Shown here piece after piece: positions 9,232-18,799 of a DNA stretch of 64,000 bases; position 1 is the first letter of the stretch; each line of letters opens with the position of its first letter. This DNA comes from an uncultured Bacteroidota bacterium (GTDB lineage: Bacteria; Bacteroidota; Bacteroidia; 2-12-FULL-35-15). The notes under the pieces are model-generated. The model ran no database searches and was not told where the DNA came from. It was given only the letters and a program-made list of their open reading frames with translations. The position numbers were made by a program, and so were the translations under genes. The stretch lies in the NCBI GenBank assembly GCA_903847205.1, contig CAINDA010000045.1, positions 248,001 to 312,000 of the forward strand. Reading direction: 5' to 3'.

Positions 9232-9645
9232 ATGGAAAGAAAAGAATTTTTATCGATGATCGGCATGAGCTTGGGAGCTTTTACAATCGGGAGCCGCATG
9301 CAGAGTTGTAAAAAAATAAGTCCGGCACCGGCAGCACCTGTTGTTGATTTTACACTTAATCTGGCTGATCCGGCTTATGCTGCGTTAGGTCACAATGGCG
9401 GTTATTTATATAATAATGGAGTTATTGTTGCAAGAACTAATACAGGTACGTACATTGCAGTTTCTGAATTTTGCACGCATAAAGGATCTCCTGTAATTTA
9501 TGAGGCTGCAGGAAATGATTTTTTCTGCAACAGCCATGGAGCCAGCTATTCTTCTATTGGTGCAGTAACAGGCGGGCCTGCCCCGTCCGCTCTTAAACAA
9601 TACACAACAACCCTCACCGGTACGTCGCTTCGGGTGAATGGATAG
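9232..9645 (+). CDS. Rieske 2Fe-2S protein, small membrane-attached
   Basis: A 137-residue protein with the two Rieske motifs, C81-T-H83 and C99-N-S-H102-G, so two Cys and two His hold a 2Fe-2S cluster. The N-terminus (MERKEFLSMIGMSLGAFTIG, then RMQSC) is a signal/anchor, with a possible lipid-attached Cys26, placing the cluster domain outside the inner membrane. There is no cytochrome b or oxygenase subunit nearby, so it is not part of a bc complex or a ring dioxygenase in this window. Its promoter shares a palindrome with marR and yceI, pointing to a redox or stress-linked electron carrier role. It is monocistronic. Confidence 0.88.
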   Translation: MERKEFLSMIGMSLGAFTIGSRMQSCKKISPAPAAPVVDFTLNLADPAYAALGHNGGYLYNNGVIVARTNTGTYIAVSEFCTHKGSPVIYEAAGNDFFCNSHGASYSSIGAVTGGPAPSALKQYTTTLTGTSLRVNG

Positions 9646-9706
9646 TAAGTTTTTTAAAGATTAAGCTTTTAAACTATAATTTATTTATAAAATTAGAAAC
9701 ACCAAT

Positions 9707-12049
9707 ATGAAAAAATTCGCTGCTCTATTTGTTTTCATAACTTTCTTTGCAACTGGGTTTGCACAAAACGACCCCGGTCCGAAAAACTATACCCTCAGCG
9801 GTTATGTAAAGGACGGTAAAACCGGAGAAGAACTCATTGGTGCGGTGGTCGTAATTAAAGAAATCCCGGCCACGGGTGTAAGTACCAATGCCTACGGCTT
9901 TTATTCTATAACTATCCCCGAAGGAAACTATACGGTTTCAGTTCAATACATGGGTTATGAAATAAGTACCCAGCAGATTGCGTTGAAACAGAATATCAAA
10001 CAAAATATTATTCTTAAAACTAAAAGCAAGCAGCTTGAAGAGGTTGAGGTAAGTGCTGAAAGAAAAAATGAGAACATAACCAGCGTACAGATGGGGGTCG
10101 AGAAACTCGACATGCAGGAAATAAAGAATATTCCTGTGATTTTCGGCGAGAAGGATGTGTTAAAAACAATTTCGCTGCTGCCGGGAATAAAGTCTGCAGG
10201 CGAAGGTAACAGCGGGTTTTATGTCAGGGGCGGTGCGGCTGATCAAAACCTTATATTGCTTGATGAAGCCACTGTTTACAATGCTTCTCACTTATTAGGA
10301 TTTTTTTCCGTGTTTAATTCTGATGCAATAAAAGATGTTACTGTTTACAAAGGCGGCGGTGAGCCTGCTGAATATGGCGGAAGGCTTGCATCGGTTCTGG
10401 ATATTAAAATGAATGACGGAAACGATAAAAAATTCGCTGTAAACGGAGGTATCGGTTTAATTTCCTCACGATTAAATATTGAAGGCCCTATTGTAAAAGA
10501 AAAAGGATCGTTTATTGTCTCTGCCAGAAGAACCTATGCTGATATGTTTCTTAAGCTTTCTAAAGACACCACTATTAATAAAGCCAGACTTTATTTTTAT
10601 GATATAAATCTAAAGGCCAATTACAGGATTAATGATAAAAACCGCATTTATTTATCGGGATATTTTGGGCAGGATGTATTAGGGTTCGGAACCACATTCG
10701 GCATCAATTGGGGTAATGCAACGGGAACATTAAGATGGAACCATTTATTCAGTGAAAAATTATTCTGTAATACTTCTGCCATTTTCAGCAATTATGCCTA
10801 CCAGATAAATATCAATTTCGGCGGCACTCCTATTAACATTGTGTCAAGGATTCAAGATTATAATTTGAAGCAGGATTATGAATATTTTATCAACTCAAAA
10901 AATAAAATAAAATTCGGATTTAATTCTATTTATCACCAGATAATTCCTGGTGCAATCACAGCAGGGTCTTCTACATCCAGGATAAGCAGTCTTCATCTGC
11001 CGAATAAATACGGCTCAGAGAATGCTCTTTATATATCACAGGAGTTAAAACCTTTTGCCCGGTTCAGTTTTGAGTACGGTGCGCGCCTTGCATCCTTCAG
11101 TTTAATCGGCCCCGGCGATATTTATACCTACAATGCTGACGGAGAAACGCTGGATACAACCAACTACCGTTCTGGTCAGATTGTTAAAACATACGTCAAT
11201 TTAGAACCGCGTGCCACAGCCAACTATGTTATCAATGAAAAAAATTCAATAAAAGCTTCGTATGGAAGAAACACTCAGAATCTTCACTTGATTTCGAATT
11301 CAACATCAGGAAACCCCACTGATGTTTGGATACCGAGCAGTAACAATGTAAAGCCGGAAATAGCCGATCAGGTTTCGCTGGGTTATTTTAGAAATTTAAA
11401 AGATAATATGTATGAGTTTTCTTCTGAAGTGTATTATAAAAACATGCAGAACCAGGTTGATTATAAAAACGGCGCTCAGCTTAACTTTAATGCAAACATA
11501 GAATCGCAGCTGCTTTATGGAAGCGGCAGAGCGTATGGTTTGGAAGTACTAATGAAAAAGAAATACGGAAAATTTAATGGATGGATTTCTTATACCTTAT
11601 CCCGCACCGAGCGGCTGATTGCTGGTATCAATAATGACAAATACTATCCTGCAAAACAGGACAGGACGCATGACATTGCGATTGTCGGCATATATGAGCT
11701 GTCTCCTAAATGGACATTTTCAGCAACATGGGTTTATTATACTGGAAACGCAGTTACTTTCCCAAGCGGTAAATACGAAGTGGGCGGACAGGTGATGAAT
11801 TATTATACTGAACGCAACGGCTATCGGATGCCTGCATACCACCGCATGGATATTGGAGCTACATGGCAGGGAAAGAAGACTGAGAGATATGAATCGAGCT
11901 GGAACTTCTCTATTTACAATGTTTACGCAAGGGAAAATGCATACACTATTACTTTCCAGACAGACCCAAATGATGCAACAAAAACGCAGGCGCTGCAAAC
12001 ATCATTATTCAGGTTAGTTCCTGCAATTACTTACAATTTTAAATTTTAA
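9707..12049 (+). CDS. TonB-dependent receptor with CarboxypepD_reg-like domain
   Basis: A 780-residue receptor with a signal peptide (FFATGFAQN), a CarboxypepD_reg-like domain at about 28-105 (LSGYVKDGKTGEELIGAVVV) and a plug at about 140-240. The plug carries LKTISLLPGIKSAGEGNSG, FYVRGGAADQNLILLDEA and YGGRLASVLDIKMNDGN, and a barrel ending in AITYNFKF follows. It lacks the STN domain seen in the receptor at 1561 but has a very similar plug, so the two are paralogues. A DUF4249 lipoprotein follows four bases after the stop, forming a receptor/lipoprotein pair. The substrate is unknown. Confidence 0.92.
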   Translation: MKKFAALFVFITFFATGFAQNDPGPKNYTLSGYVKDGKTGEELIGAVVVIKEIPATGVSTNAYGFYSITIPEGNYTVSVQYMGYEISTQQIALKQNIKQNIILKTKSKQLEEVEVSAERKNENITSVQMGVEKLDMQEIKNIPVIFGEKDVLKTISLLPGIKSAGEGNSGFYVRGGAADQNLILLDEATVYNASHLLGFFSVFNSDAIKDVTVYKGGGEPAEYGGRLASVLDIKMNDGNDKKFAVNGGIGLISSRLNIEGPIVKEKGSFIVSARRTYADMFLKLSKDTTINKARLYFYDINLKANYRINDKNRIYLSGYFGQDVLGFGTTFGINWGNATGTLRWNHLFSEKLFCNTSAIFSNYAYQININFGGTPINIVSRIQDYNLKQDYEYFINSKNKIKFGFNSIYHQIIPGAITAGSSTSRISSLHLPNKYGSENALYISQELKPFARFSFEYGARLASFSLIGPGDIYTYNADGETLDTTNYRSGQIVKTYVNLEPRATANYVINEKNSIKASYGRNTQNLHLISNSTSGNPTDVWIPSSNNVKPEIADQVSLGYFRNLKDNMYEFSSEVYYKNMQNQVDYKNGAQLNFNANIESQLLYGSGRAYGLEVLMKKKYGKFNGWISYTLSRTERLIAGINNDKYYPAKQDRTHDIAIVGIYELSPKWTFSATWVYYTGNAVTFPSGKYEVGGQVMNYYTERNGYRMPAYHRMDIGATWQGKKTERYESSWNFSIYNVYARENAYTITFQTDPNDATKTQALQTSLFRLVPAITYNFKF

Positions 12050-12053
12050 AAAA

Positions 12054-12893
12054 ATGATAAAATCCACTAAACATTCAGCTGTCAGCTATTGCTTATTGCC
12101 AATTGCCTATTGCCTGCTTTTTTCCTCCTGCCAAAAAGTAATTGACATAAATTTAAATGCAGCCGCCCCGCAGATTGTGATTGAAGCCAGTATCAATGAT
12201 CAGCCAGGGCCTTATTATGTTAAACTTTCACAGACAGTTAATTTCAGCGAAACCAATATATTTCCAGCTGTATCTGGCGCTCTTGTGAAAATCACTGATA
12301 ATACAGGGCTTTCAGAAATATTAACCGAAGATCCTGCGGTACCTGGAAGCTACAAAACATCAACTATTCAGGGAGTGCCCGGAAGAAGCTACACTCTATC
12401 TGTTTCTGCTGCAGGAAAAAATTACACATCTGTTTCGGATATGCCGCTGCCAGTAAATATTGATTCCCTTGCTATTAATACTACAACAGGAGGTTTCGGC
12501 GGGCCTCGCAAAAATCTAGAAGCATATTTCCGCGATCCTGCGGGAGTTGCTAATTATTATCGTTTCGGAGGAACACTTTTTGTATTAAGCAATCATGTGA
12601 TTCAATTTTCGATTAAGCAAAATTCAAATCCAATTACCAGTGATAAATTAAGGGATGGCAGTGAGTTGACAAACAACTTTGGCGGAAGGAATACTTTAAT
12701 TTCAGGAGATTCAATTGTTATTGCGCTGCAGGCAATTGATAAGGGAGCTTATGATTATTTTAGAACGCTCGGACAATCGAATAATGGTATAACATCTGCC
12801 ACACCTGCAAATCCTGAATCAAACATATCTAACGGTGCGTTAGGATATTTCAGCGCTTACTCTGTAAGATCAAAAGGGATAGCAGTTCCGTAA
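12054..12893 (+). CDS. DUF4249 lipoprotein
   Basis: A 279-residue lipoprotein with lipobox FSSC (Cys26) and the family hallmarks VIDINL, IVIEASINDQPGPYYVKLS, AVSGALVKITDN and GRSYTLSV near the N-terminus. It ends with the usual GYFSAYSV segment. It is paired with the receptor at 9707 in one operon. The hydrophobic core of the signal peptide is written by a short DNA repeat (ttattgccaattgcctattg) like those that occur between genes in Bacteroidota genomes, so the export signal may have been built from a mobile or slippage repeat. The family role is unknown beyond association with TonB receptors. Confidence 0.87.
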   Translation: MIKSTKHSAVSYCLLPIAYCLLFSSCQKVIDINLNAAAPQIVIEASINDQPGPYYVKLSQTVNFSETNIFPAVSGALVKITDNTGLSEILTEDPAVPGSYKTSTIQGVPGRSYTLSVSAAGKNYTSVSDMPLPVNIDSLAINTTTGGFGGPRKNLEAYFRDPAGVANYYRFGGTLFVLSNHVIQFSIKQNSNPITSDKLRDGSELTNNFGGRNTLISGDSIVIALQAIDKGAYDYFRTLGQSNNGITSATPANPESNISNGALGYFSAYSVRSKGIAVP

Positions 12894-12903
12894 TAATTTG
12901 AAA

Positions 12904-12950
12904 ATTTGAAAATGTGTTAATTTGAAATTTAAATTGGCATATTTTCAAAT
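12904..12950. terminator. AT-rich inverted repeat between convergent genes
   Basis: ATTTGAAAATGTG (12904-12916) pairs with CATATTTTCAAAT (12938-12950) with one G-T mismatch and a 21-base loop. It lies between the stops of two convergent genes and may end transcription in both directions. The stem is AT-rich and weak. Confidence 0.35.
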
Positions 12951-12957
12951 CAGCAGT

Positions 12958-15447
12958 TTAATTCCCCAATACAGGCGGGTTTGTGAGATTATTATCTTCC
13001 GCCTCTTTTTCCTTTTTAAATTCCAGTTTCCCGAATTTATAAGTGAAATTAATTCCGAAAGAACGGAAAGGTAATTGGCGCATGTTATCTAATGTAAAAT
13101 TTTCTCCGGTAAGTTTTGTTTCCTGATTTACATATTTATTAAATGGATTTGCTGCAGTTACTGCAACGCTTGCTTTTTTATTAAACAGCTGTTTGCGAAA
13201 AGCAAAATTATAAGTTGTGAAAGAGGGCATTGTTCCCTGTGCATTTATTCTCGGAGAATTAAAATTACCGAAAAACTCAATAACTAATGTTTTGCTGATT
13301 TCATAGGAGGCGTTCATGTTAATGCGGTAATTGAAGCCCTGCACATTACTTCCGGGTAAAGCCCCGTTAATGATATATCTTTGAAAACCGGAAATATTTG
13401 TCCGCAGATTAATTTTTGATGTAAAAGGAATAGAAGCAAAAATGTTTACTCCGAAATTATTTTCACGTCCGATATTTTCACGAGTGCTTACTGCAGCGTT
13501 GGTATATATTGAATCTCCTACTTTATAAGCGGAGTAGTATCTTGTATAAGATTGTATGTCGTCTTTGTTGCCGCGGTAAAAAAGAGTGCCATTGACGTTT
13601 ATTCCTTTTTCAAAAATTTTGGAATAACCCAATTCAATTTTATCGCCAATTTCCGGACGCAGCGTTGTATTTCCTGTGTTGATATTTTTGGGGTCGCTTG
13701 CATTTACAAATGGATTTAAATCGCGGTATCCGGGACGTTCTATACGATGAGTATAACTCAGTTTAACAGTTTGATTGTTTTTAAATTTATGCGAAACAAC
13801 TCCGGAAGGTACATAGGTACCGTATTGCTGAATGTTAACAATGCCTGAATTTGAGAAATACGCATGCGGGTCGGTATATTCATAGCGCAGTCCTGTTTTA
13901 ACATCGAGCCAGTTAAACAACTTAAACTTAACTGAAAGGTAAGCTGCATAAACATTTGTTTTATAATCCAGACTGCTTGACTGCGGTGAATTATAAGCAT
14001 AATCATTTGTTAAAATATCTAATAAATAAATATCAGAAGTACTGTTGATATCGCTGATTACTGTTTTGACGCCAGTTTCAAGCATAATGTCTTTTGCAAG
14101 AGGCTGTACATAATCAATTGCTATTCGTGTTTCTTTATTTGTTCCGGGATTATTTCCATACGAACCAGAGTAAATAAAAGCAGGAGATACGTATTGCTGC
14201 GTCTGCATGAAATAAGAATAATTATTTCCCGCGGATGAGAAATAGGATATTTCTAATTCCTGATCTTCCTTTTTAAATTTTCGTTTATAATTCAATCCCC
14301 AGTCAATAGTTTGAAAATGTGAATTGCCTGTTGTACCAGCCTGGTCGTTAACATTGGAAATAGTGTTTCCCAAGGAATCCTTTATTAAGGAATTCCGGAT
14401 GTTTATCCCGTTGTTATTATTAGCAAAATAGTCAATGCCGAAAGAGCCTGTTAAGTTGTCTTTTGGAGTAATTTCCCAATCAAAACCAAGACCGGATTCA
14501 AAACCGTTTCTGTTGAACTGGCTTGTTCCGTTTTGTGTTAACTGGGCAGACTGCATTGAAATATTGTCCTGTGATTGGCGATCCATAGTGTTTACAACTG
14601 TTGATGCCAATAACGCGTTCCCGCTTAAAAATGCGTTGGCACTGAAATGAACGTGATGTGCGTTTAAATTAAGAGAACCATTCTCGAGTCTTGTGCCAGC
14701 TGATAATGATACACTGCCATTAATCCCTTCGGCAGTACTCTTTTTTAAAATGATATTAATGATGCCCCCCGTACCTTCTGCATCATACTTTGCACCCGGA
14801 CTGGTAATGATTTCAATGCTCTGTATCTGGCTTGCAGGCAATGACTGAAGAACATCGGCAATATTATTACCGAAAATTACTGAGGGTTTCCCATTGATCA
14901 AAAAACGGATATTTGCATTGCCCTGCAGCTCAACATTGCCGTCAACATCAACTGATACCTGCGGTACTTTTTTTAATACATCTGCAGCTGTGCCATTTTG
15001 CGAAGTGATATCCTGATCGGCATTGAAAACCATTTTATCAATCTTATCTTCGATAATGCTTTTTTCTGTGGTAATAGTAATTTCTTTTAGAGCGGTATTT
15101 TTACTTACTAATTTAATGCCGCCTAATTGTATAATTGGATTTTTCTCTGTGATAACAATATTGTTCAACTCTTTTGTTTGGTAACCGATAAAATAAAGAA
15201 GCATTTTATAACTGCCGGTATCAATATTGGATAATTCGAATACCCCGTTAAGAGCGGAAGTTCCGCCATTTACAGTTTTACTTCCCGTTTGTGTTATTAA
15301 GCTGATGGCAGCATATTCTATCGGCTGAGAAGTTGCAGCATCGATTGCCCTCCCCGTAATTTTTCCAACCCCATTATTTTGAGTACGCTGTGCCTCGGAT
15401 TCATAAAATAAAATGGTGAATAATAATAGAATAAGAGGGTACTTCAT
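12958..15447 (-). CDS. Outer-membrane beta-barrel family receptor
   Basis: I take the ATG at 15447, which starts the signal peptide MKYPLILLLFTILFYESEAQ; a longer frame begins with TTG at 15474. The protein is about 829 residues. It has a CarboxypepD_reg-like domain at about 25-105 (ITGRAIDAATSQPIEYAAIS), a plug at about 130-235 (VLKKVPQVSVDVDGNVEL, RFLINGKPSVIFGNN, IEIITSPGAKYDAEGTGGI) and a PF14905-type barrel. The GTGGIINIILKK strand after the plug is characteristic of this receptor family. It is transcribed convergently to the DUF4249 gene and stands alone, with no lipoprotein partner. Peptide, siderophore or glycan uptake are all possible. Confidence 0.9.
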   Translation of the reverse strand: MKYPLILLLFTILFYESEAQRTQNNGVGKITGRAIDAATSQPIEYAAISLITQTGSKTVNGGTSALNGVFELSNIDTGSYKMLLYFIGYQTKELNNIVITEKNPIIQLGGIKLVSKNTALKEITITTEKSIIEDKIDKMVFNADQDITSQNGTAADVLKKVPQVSVDVDGNVELQGNANIRFLINGKPSVIFGNNIADVLQSLPASQIQSIEIITSPGAKYDAEGTGGIINIILKKSTAEGINGSVSLSAGTRLENGSLNLNAHHVHFSANAFLSGNALLASTVVNTMDRQSQDNISMQSAQLTQNGTSQFNRNGFESGLGFDWEITPKDNLTGSFGIDYFANNNNGINIRNSLIKDSLGNTISNVNDQAGTTGNSHFQTIDWGLNYKRKFKKEDQELEISYFSSAGNNYSYFMQTQQYVSPAFIYSGSYGNNPGTNKETRIAIDYVQPLAKDIMLETGVKTVISDINSTSDIYLLDILTNDYAYNSPQSSSLDYKTNVYAAYLSVKFKLFNWLDVKTGLRYEYTDPHAYFSNSGIVNIQQYGTYVPSGVVSHKFKNNQTVKLSYTHRIERPGYRDLNPFVNASDPKNINTGNTTLRPEIGDKIELGYSKIFEKGINVNGTLFYRGNKDDIQSYTRYYSAYKVGDSIYTNAAVSTRENIGRENNFGVNIFASIPFTSKINLRTNISGFQRYIINGALPGSNVQGFNYRINMNASYEISKTLVIEFFGNFNSPRINAQGTMPSFTTYNFAFRKQLFNKKASVAVTAANPFNKYVNQETKLTGENFTLDNMRQLPFRSFGINFTYKFGKLEFKKEKEAEDNNLTNPPVLGN

Positions 15448-15583
15448 AAATGAATTCTTTGCATGAGCACGCAAAAGTAGATAAGAATTCTATAGAAATG
15501 TTAATGATTTTTTAAGATTTTGATTTCTTTCATCTATGCAGCTTCAGTCCTTAAATTTGCTTTAGTACATTCACATCAAAATG

Positions 15584-17044
15584 TTACCTGCCATTTATTA
15601 ATTGAATAAATCCTTTGTCGTTCAGAAGCTGACCATTCAATTTTTCTGCTTTCAAAATAAAAAAATAAACACCGTCGCTGCATTTCAAACCGGAAATAGT
15701 TCTTCCGTTCCAAGCTTCATTTATGTTTTTTATTTCATAGATTAAAATACCCCAGCGATTATAGATTTGGCACTGTGTGGATTTATAACCTTTTGTATAA
15801 ATAATGAATTCATCGTTTATCCCGTCGCCATTGGGGGTGAATACATTCGGAATGTGTATTGAGTCATTCGGGCAGGTGTCGGCTGAAATTAAAACAACAG
15901 CATTTGAGGCGCAGGTGTTTGTCCCGGAAACGGTAACGGTTAGGGTTTCAGCGCTAAGTCCTGTGATTGTCTGCGCGGTTTCCCCACCGGGAGTCCAGGC
16001 ATATGAATAAGGGCCTGTTCCGCCTGTTACAGCGGCTGAAGCTGTTCCGTCATTTGCCCCGAAGCAGGTAACATTAGTTCCTGCTGCAGTTACTGAAATC
16101 ATAGACAAAGGAACTAAAACGGTTCCTGATGCATTGCAGGGTCCGCTTGCAGTAAGTGAAACATTGTAAGTTCCGGCTGCAGAATAGGTGTGGTTGGGAT
16201 TTTGAAGTGAAGATATATTGGAAGCTCCAGAACCTGGATCGCCGAAATTCCATGAATATTGCGATGGGCAAGGAGCTGAAGTGTTTGTAAATACTGAAGT
16301 ATTTGAACTTGTACACAAAGAGGTGAAACTGGCAATGTTTGGTGCAGCATTGTCAATAAGAATATCATCTATTGCAATTCCGTCATACCCATTACATGTT
16401 GTTCCGGCTCCAAAAAGAAAACGGAAGCGGACATTTGGTTTGCCAGCCAATGCCGACATGCAGTGCTTTGCTGTTACCCAGCCTAAACTTCCATGGCCGC
16501 CCTGGCAGGCACCTGCTGTTGCTCCGGAACGGCCTGTCCATCCTTGTTTGGGATTTGCGGAACTAAGCCCTGTTATTGAATTATAGTTATACCAGTTATC
16601 ATTCAAACAATTCACTGGATCGGTATCAGTGCCCACATTCACCCATGTACTGCTTCCATTGAGGGAATATTGTAAAACCATGCCGTCGTATTTCCATTCA
16701 GTTTCCCAGAATATTTTAAATGAAATCCAGGGATAAGTTAATGTTGTAAAATCAAAGCAGGGGCTCATCAGCCAGGAGAGTTCGCCGTTGTTATAGAATG
16801 AACCTGTAAGCCCTCCGGTGCATCTGCATTTAGCTCCTCCTCCTGCAGAATTAATGAGTGGATGAGAAGGCGCGCCCCAGGCCCAATCGGAATTGGTACC
16901 GCCTGAAGTCCAAGCAGCAGATGTTTCAAACCCTTCGTTGTAAGGAAAAGTATTGATTAGTGTTCCGCACTGAGACCAGCCTTTAGAAGTAATAAACAAA
17001 CAAAGCAAAAAAATAACAAGAGGCCGGCACAATAGTATTTTCAT
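15584..17044 (-). CDS. T9SS type B secreted protein: MAM-like, PKD and SprB domains
   Basis: A 486-residue protein with a signal peptide ending KGWSQ. Residues about 25-235 form a concanavalin/MAM-like lectin fold with many Cys (FPYNEGFE, SDWAWGAPSH, FRFLFGAGTTCNGYDGIAID). A PKD domain (YSWNFGDPGSG) and one SprB-like repeat (TCFGANDGTASAAVTGG, YAWTPGGETAQTITGLS) follow. The last 90 residues are a gliding-motility-associated C-terminal domain (NVFTPNGDGINDEFIIY, IYNRWGILIYE, DGVYFFILKA), the type B T9SS signal. It is a shorter paralogue of the protein at 31728-34403. It is probably a surface adhesin or a protein acting on surface polymer; no catalytic residues are evident. Confidence 0.87.
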   Translation of the reverse strand: MKILLCRPLVIFLLCLFITSKGWSQCGTLINTFPYNEGFETSAAWTSGGTNSDWAWGAPSHPLINSAGGGAKCRCTGGLTGSFYNNGELSWLMSPCFDFTTLTYPWISFKIFWETEWKYDGMVLQYSLNGSSTWVNVGTDTDPVNCLNDNWYNYNSITGLSSANPKQGWTGRSGATAGACQGGHGSLGWVTAKHCMSALAGKPNVRFRFLFGAGTTCNGYDGIAIDDILIDNAAPNIASFTSLCTSSNTSVFTNTSAPCPSQYSWNFGDPGSGASNISSLQNPNHTYSAAGTYNVSLTASGPCNASGTVLVPLSMISVTAAGTNVTCFGANDGTASAAVTGGTGPYSYAWTPGGETAQTITGLSAETLTVTVSGTNTCASNAVVLISADTCPNDSIHIPNVFTPNGDGINDEFIIYTKGYKSTQCQIYNRWGILIYEIKNINEAWNGRTISGLKCSDGVYFFILKAEKLNGQLLNDKGFIQLINGR

Positions 17045-17061
17045 TAGTGTTGTTTTATTAA

Positions 17062-17100
17062 AAGCCCTGTAACCATTTGTATAAGATGGTTACAGGGCTT
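17062..17100 (-). terminator. Intrinsic terminator of the 17125-18084 gene
   Basis: A perfect 15-bp stem (AAGCCCTGTAACCAT with its complement) and a nine-base loop. On the minus strand it is followed by a T-rich stretch (TTTTAATAAAA). It lies between two same-strand genes and separates their transcripts. Confidence 0.85.
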
Positions 17101-17124
17101 ATAAAATTAAAATCAATAAACTTA

Positions 17125-18084
17125 TTAATAGGCTTTCACAACCTCTTTGGCAACACCTTGAGCATTTGTCCAATCGGCTTTCCATCCGTAAGGACATGGG
17201 TCAGTGCTTGGAGCACCGCTTGAAGTAACACCATAAGTAAGAGTAACCACATGGGCTATTCCATTAAGAACTCTTACTCCGCTGAGCGGTTTATATAAAC
17301 AAGAGGTACCAGCTATATTTTCAACAACCGGAGTTGGAATTGTGACATCGAAACTTTCTCCAGCTCTGTTTGTTCCCCACATTACAGTATTAGTATAAGT
17401 GCCTACTGTTGTATCTCCTTCTATTTTCTCAGATATTATGCTGTTAGCAAAAGAAAAGGTTCTTTTTCTTGCAGCACCCCAGGCACGAGTGGTTCCATCA
17501 TCAAATAAGATCGTCATATTTGCTCTTATTTTGTGTATGACTGGAGTACTTGTACTAACTAAAGTGGCCATATTACCGCCGCTCACATTAGTTACGGTGT
17601 GAGTACCGTTAATGGTGATTGATTTGTTATCTGATAGATTAGTTACCTTATAGTTATTATAGGTAAGTGTAACTACTGCACCAACAACTTTCCATCTTGT
17701 AATGTGAGCAGGTGTTCCGCCATAAGGAAGCTGAATGCTGATTGAACCAGTGCGTGATTTAGTACCGGCACAATTGTTTCCGCTATAATTCAATACAAGC
17801 AATCCTGTTGCAGCATTTGTTGAGTCAACAGTTACGCCGCAAGGAAATGATTCCATACCCCTTGTAGTTGAAACACCCTGCAAAGTTGAATTGCAATCAT
17901 CCATACTTTGGTTAGATTCATTGTCAACTCTTGTTTGATCATTCGCAGTTACAGATTGCTGTGCAGCATCATCTGCAGGAGTGGGCGTTACAGTGGTTGT
18001 ATCAGCTGCTTTTTTACAGCCTGCAAAAATTAAACCTACAACAGCTGCTGCTAATAGGTACTTTGTTATTTGTTTTGTTTTCAT
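17125..18084 (-). CDS. Lipoprotein of unknown function
   Basis: A 319-residue lipoprotein: MKTKQITKYLLAAAVVG, then FAGC with Cys23, then KK. After a Thr/Pro/Ala-rich linker, residues about 85-300 are predicted beta-strand with regularly spaced Thr/Val (GLLVLNYSGNNCAGTKSRTG, VTLTYNNYKVTNLSDNKSIT, GTHTVTNVSGGN). Four Cys remain in the mature part and could form disulphides. It looks like a surface or periplasmic beta-sandwich. I do not recognise a named family. It is followed by a strong terminator and preceded by a 302-bp gap, so it is a single-gene unit. Confidence 0.75.
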   Translation of the reverse strand: MKTKQITKYLLAAAVVGLIFAGCKKAADTTTVTPTPADDAAQQSVTANDQTRVDNESNQSMDDCNSTLQGVSTTRGMESFPCGVTVDSTNAATGLLVLNYSGNNCAGTKSRTGSISIQLPYGGTPAHITRWKVVGAVVTLTYNNYKVTNLSDNKSITINGTHTVTNVSGGNMATLVSTSTPVIHKIRANMTILFDDGTTRAWGAARKRTFSFANSIISEKIEGDTTVGTYTNTVMWGTNRAGESFDVTIPTPVVENIAGTSCLYKPLSGVRVLNGIAHVVTLTYGVTSSGAPSTDPCPYGWKADWTNAQGVAKEVVKAY

Positions 18085-18386
18085 GGTTTTTGGTTTTGGT
18101 TTGGATTAACTTGCGGTAGATGTATTAAACATTAAATAGCTGCACACGATTATTAATTTTTCAATCATTTATTTGAATTTCACGTTCATCAGATTTAGGT
18201 TATTATTTGTTTGTTTTTTGTCAGACCAGCATAAACATGAAAGGTTTAATTTAATAATCAAATTAATGCCTAATCAAATTGATAATAAATCAGAACTCAA
18301 GTATAAGAATGAAATCTATTTGAATTTTATTCTTTTTAATATAGCATCATTTATAATATTAACCTCTTAGATAATCCAAATACAAC
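18085..18386. other. Intergenic region, 302 bp
   Basis: AT-rich with no convincing gene; a 65-codon frame at 18173 has no family features. It must contain the promoter of the minus-strand lipoprotein gene, but I find no clean TAnnTTTG element. Confidence 0.4.
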
Positions 18387-18659
18387 TTACTTCTTTTTGG
18401 CATTATCAGCCTTAGCACGGTATGCCAAAGCCAATTTTAATGACTCAACAGCTTTTTTTGTATCCTTAATGGCTTCTGCTTTGTGTCCGCCAAAGTCATG
18501 CGGTGCTTTTTCCATATAATCAATGGCATCTTCCATTTCATGTATGGCTTTTTTAATCCGTGGATGTTCAGCGGCTTCTGTTTTTTCGTTTTGCTGAGGG
18601 ATAACAAATGCCGATGTAATAACAAAGGCAAGCGCAATAATTGCAAAATACTTCTTCAT
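18387..18659 (-). CDS. Small exported helical protein
   Basis: A 90-residue protein with a signal peptide (MKKYFAIIALAFVITSAFVI). The rest is two amphipathic helices containing HPRIKKAIHEMEDAI and HDFGGHKAEAIKD, then a Lys-rich end. The HDFGGH-x-A motif with His/Glu-rich helices matches a widespread group of short exported helical proteins of unknown role; metal binding is plausible because of the repeated His and Glu but is not shown. It stands alone between two minus-strand genes. Confidence 0.75.
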   Translation of the reverse strand: MKKYFAIIALAFVITSAFVIPQQNEKTEAAEHPRIKKAIHEMEDAIDYMEKAPHDFGGHKAEAIKDTKKAVESLKLALAYRAKADNAKKK

Positions 18660-18753
18660 GATTTTAATGATTTATTGTTGTTCCTATTCATTTTGCTTTT
18701 CAGACTACGTCCTTCACTCTATTATTGGTTTTCCGGTTTCCCGTTATAACTAT

Positions 18754-18778
18754 AACGCCGCCTTTCAGGGGCGGCGTT
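18754..18778 (-). terminator. GC-rich hairpin after the 18800-20215 gene
   Basis: AACGCCGCC (18754-18762) pairs with GGCGGCGTT (18770-18778) around a seven-base loop. It is placed 22 bases past the stop of the minus-strand T9SS gene. The T-tract is weak, but the GC-rich stem in AT-rich DNA supports a terminator. Confidence 0.65.
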
Positions 18779-18799
18779 AATGAAAGTTAAATTAGTAGA

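Noticed and set aside
9232..9645. Rieske subunit of a cytochrome bc complex or a ring-hydroxylating dioxygenase
   Set aside because: It is too short, has no cytochrome b, c1 or oxygenase partner nearby, and has its own promoter.
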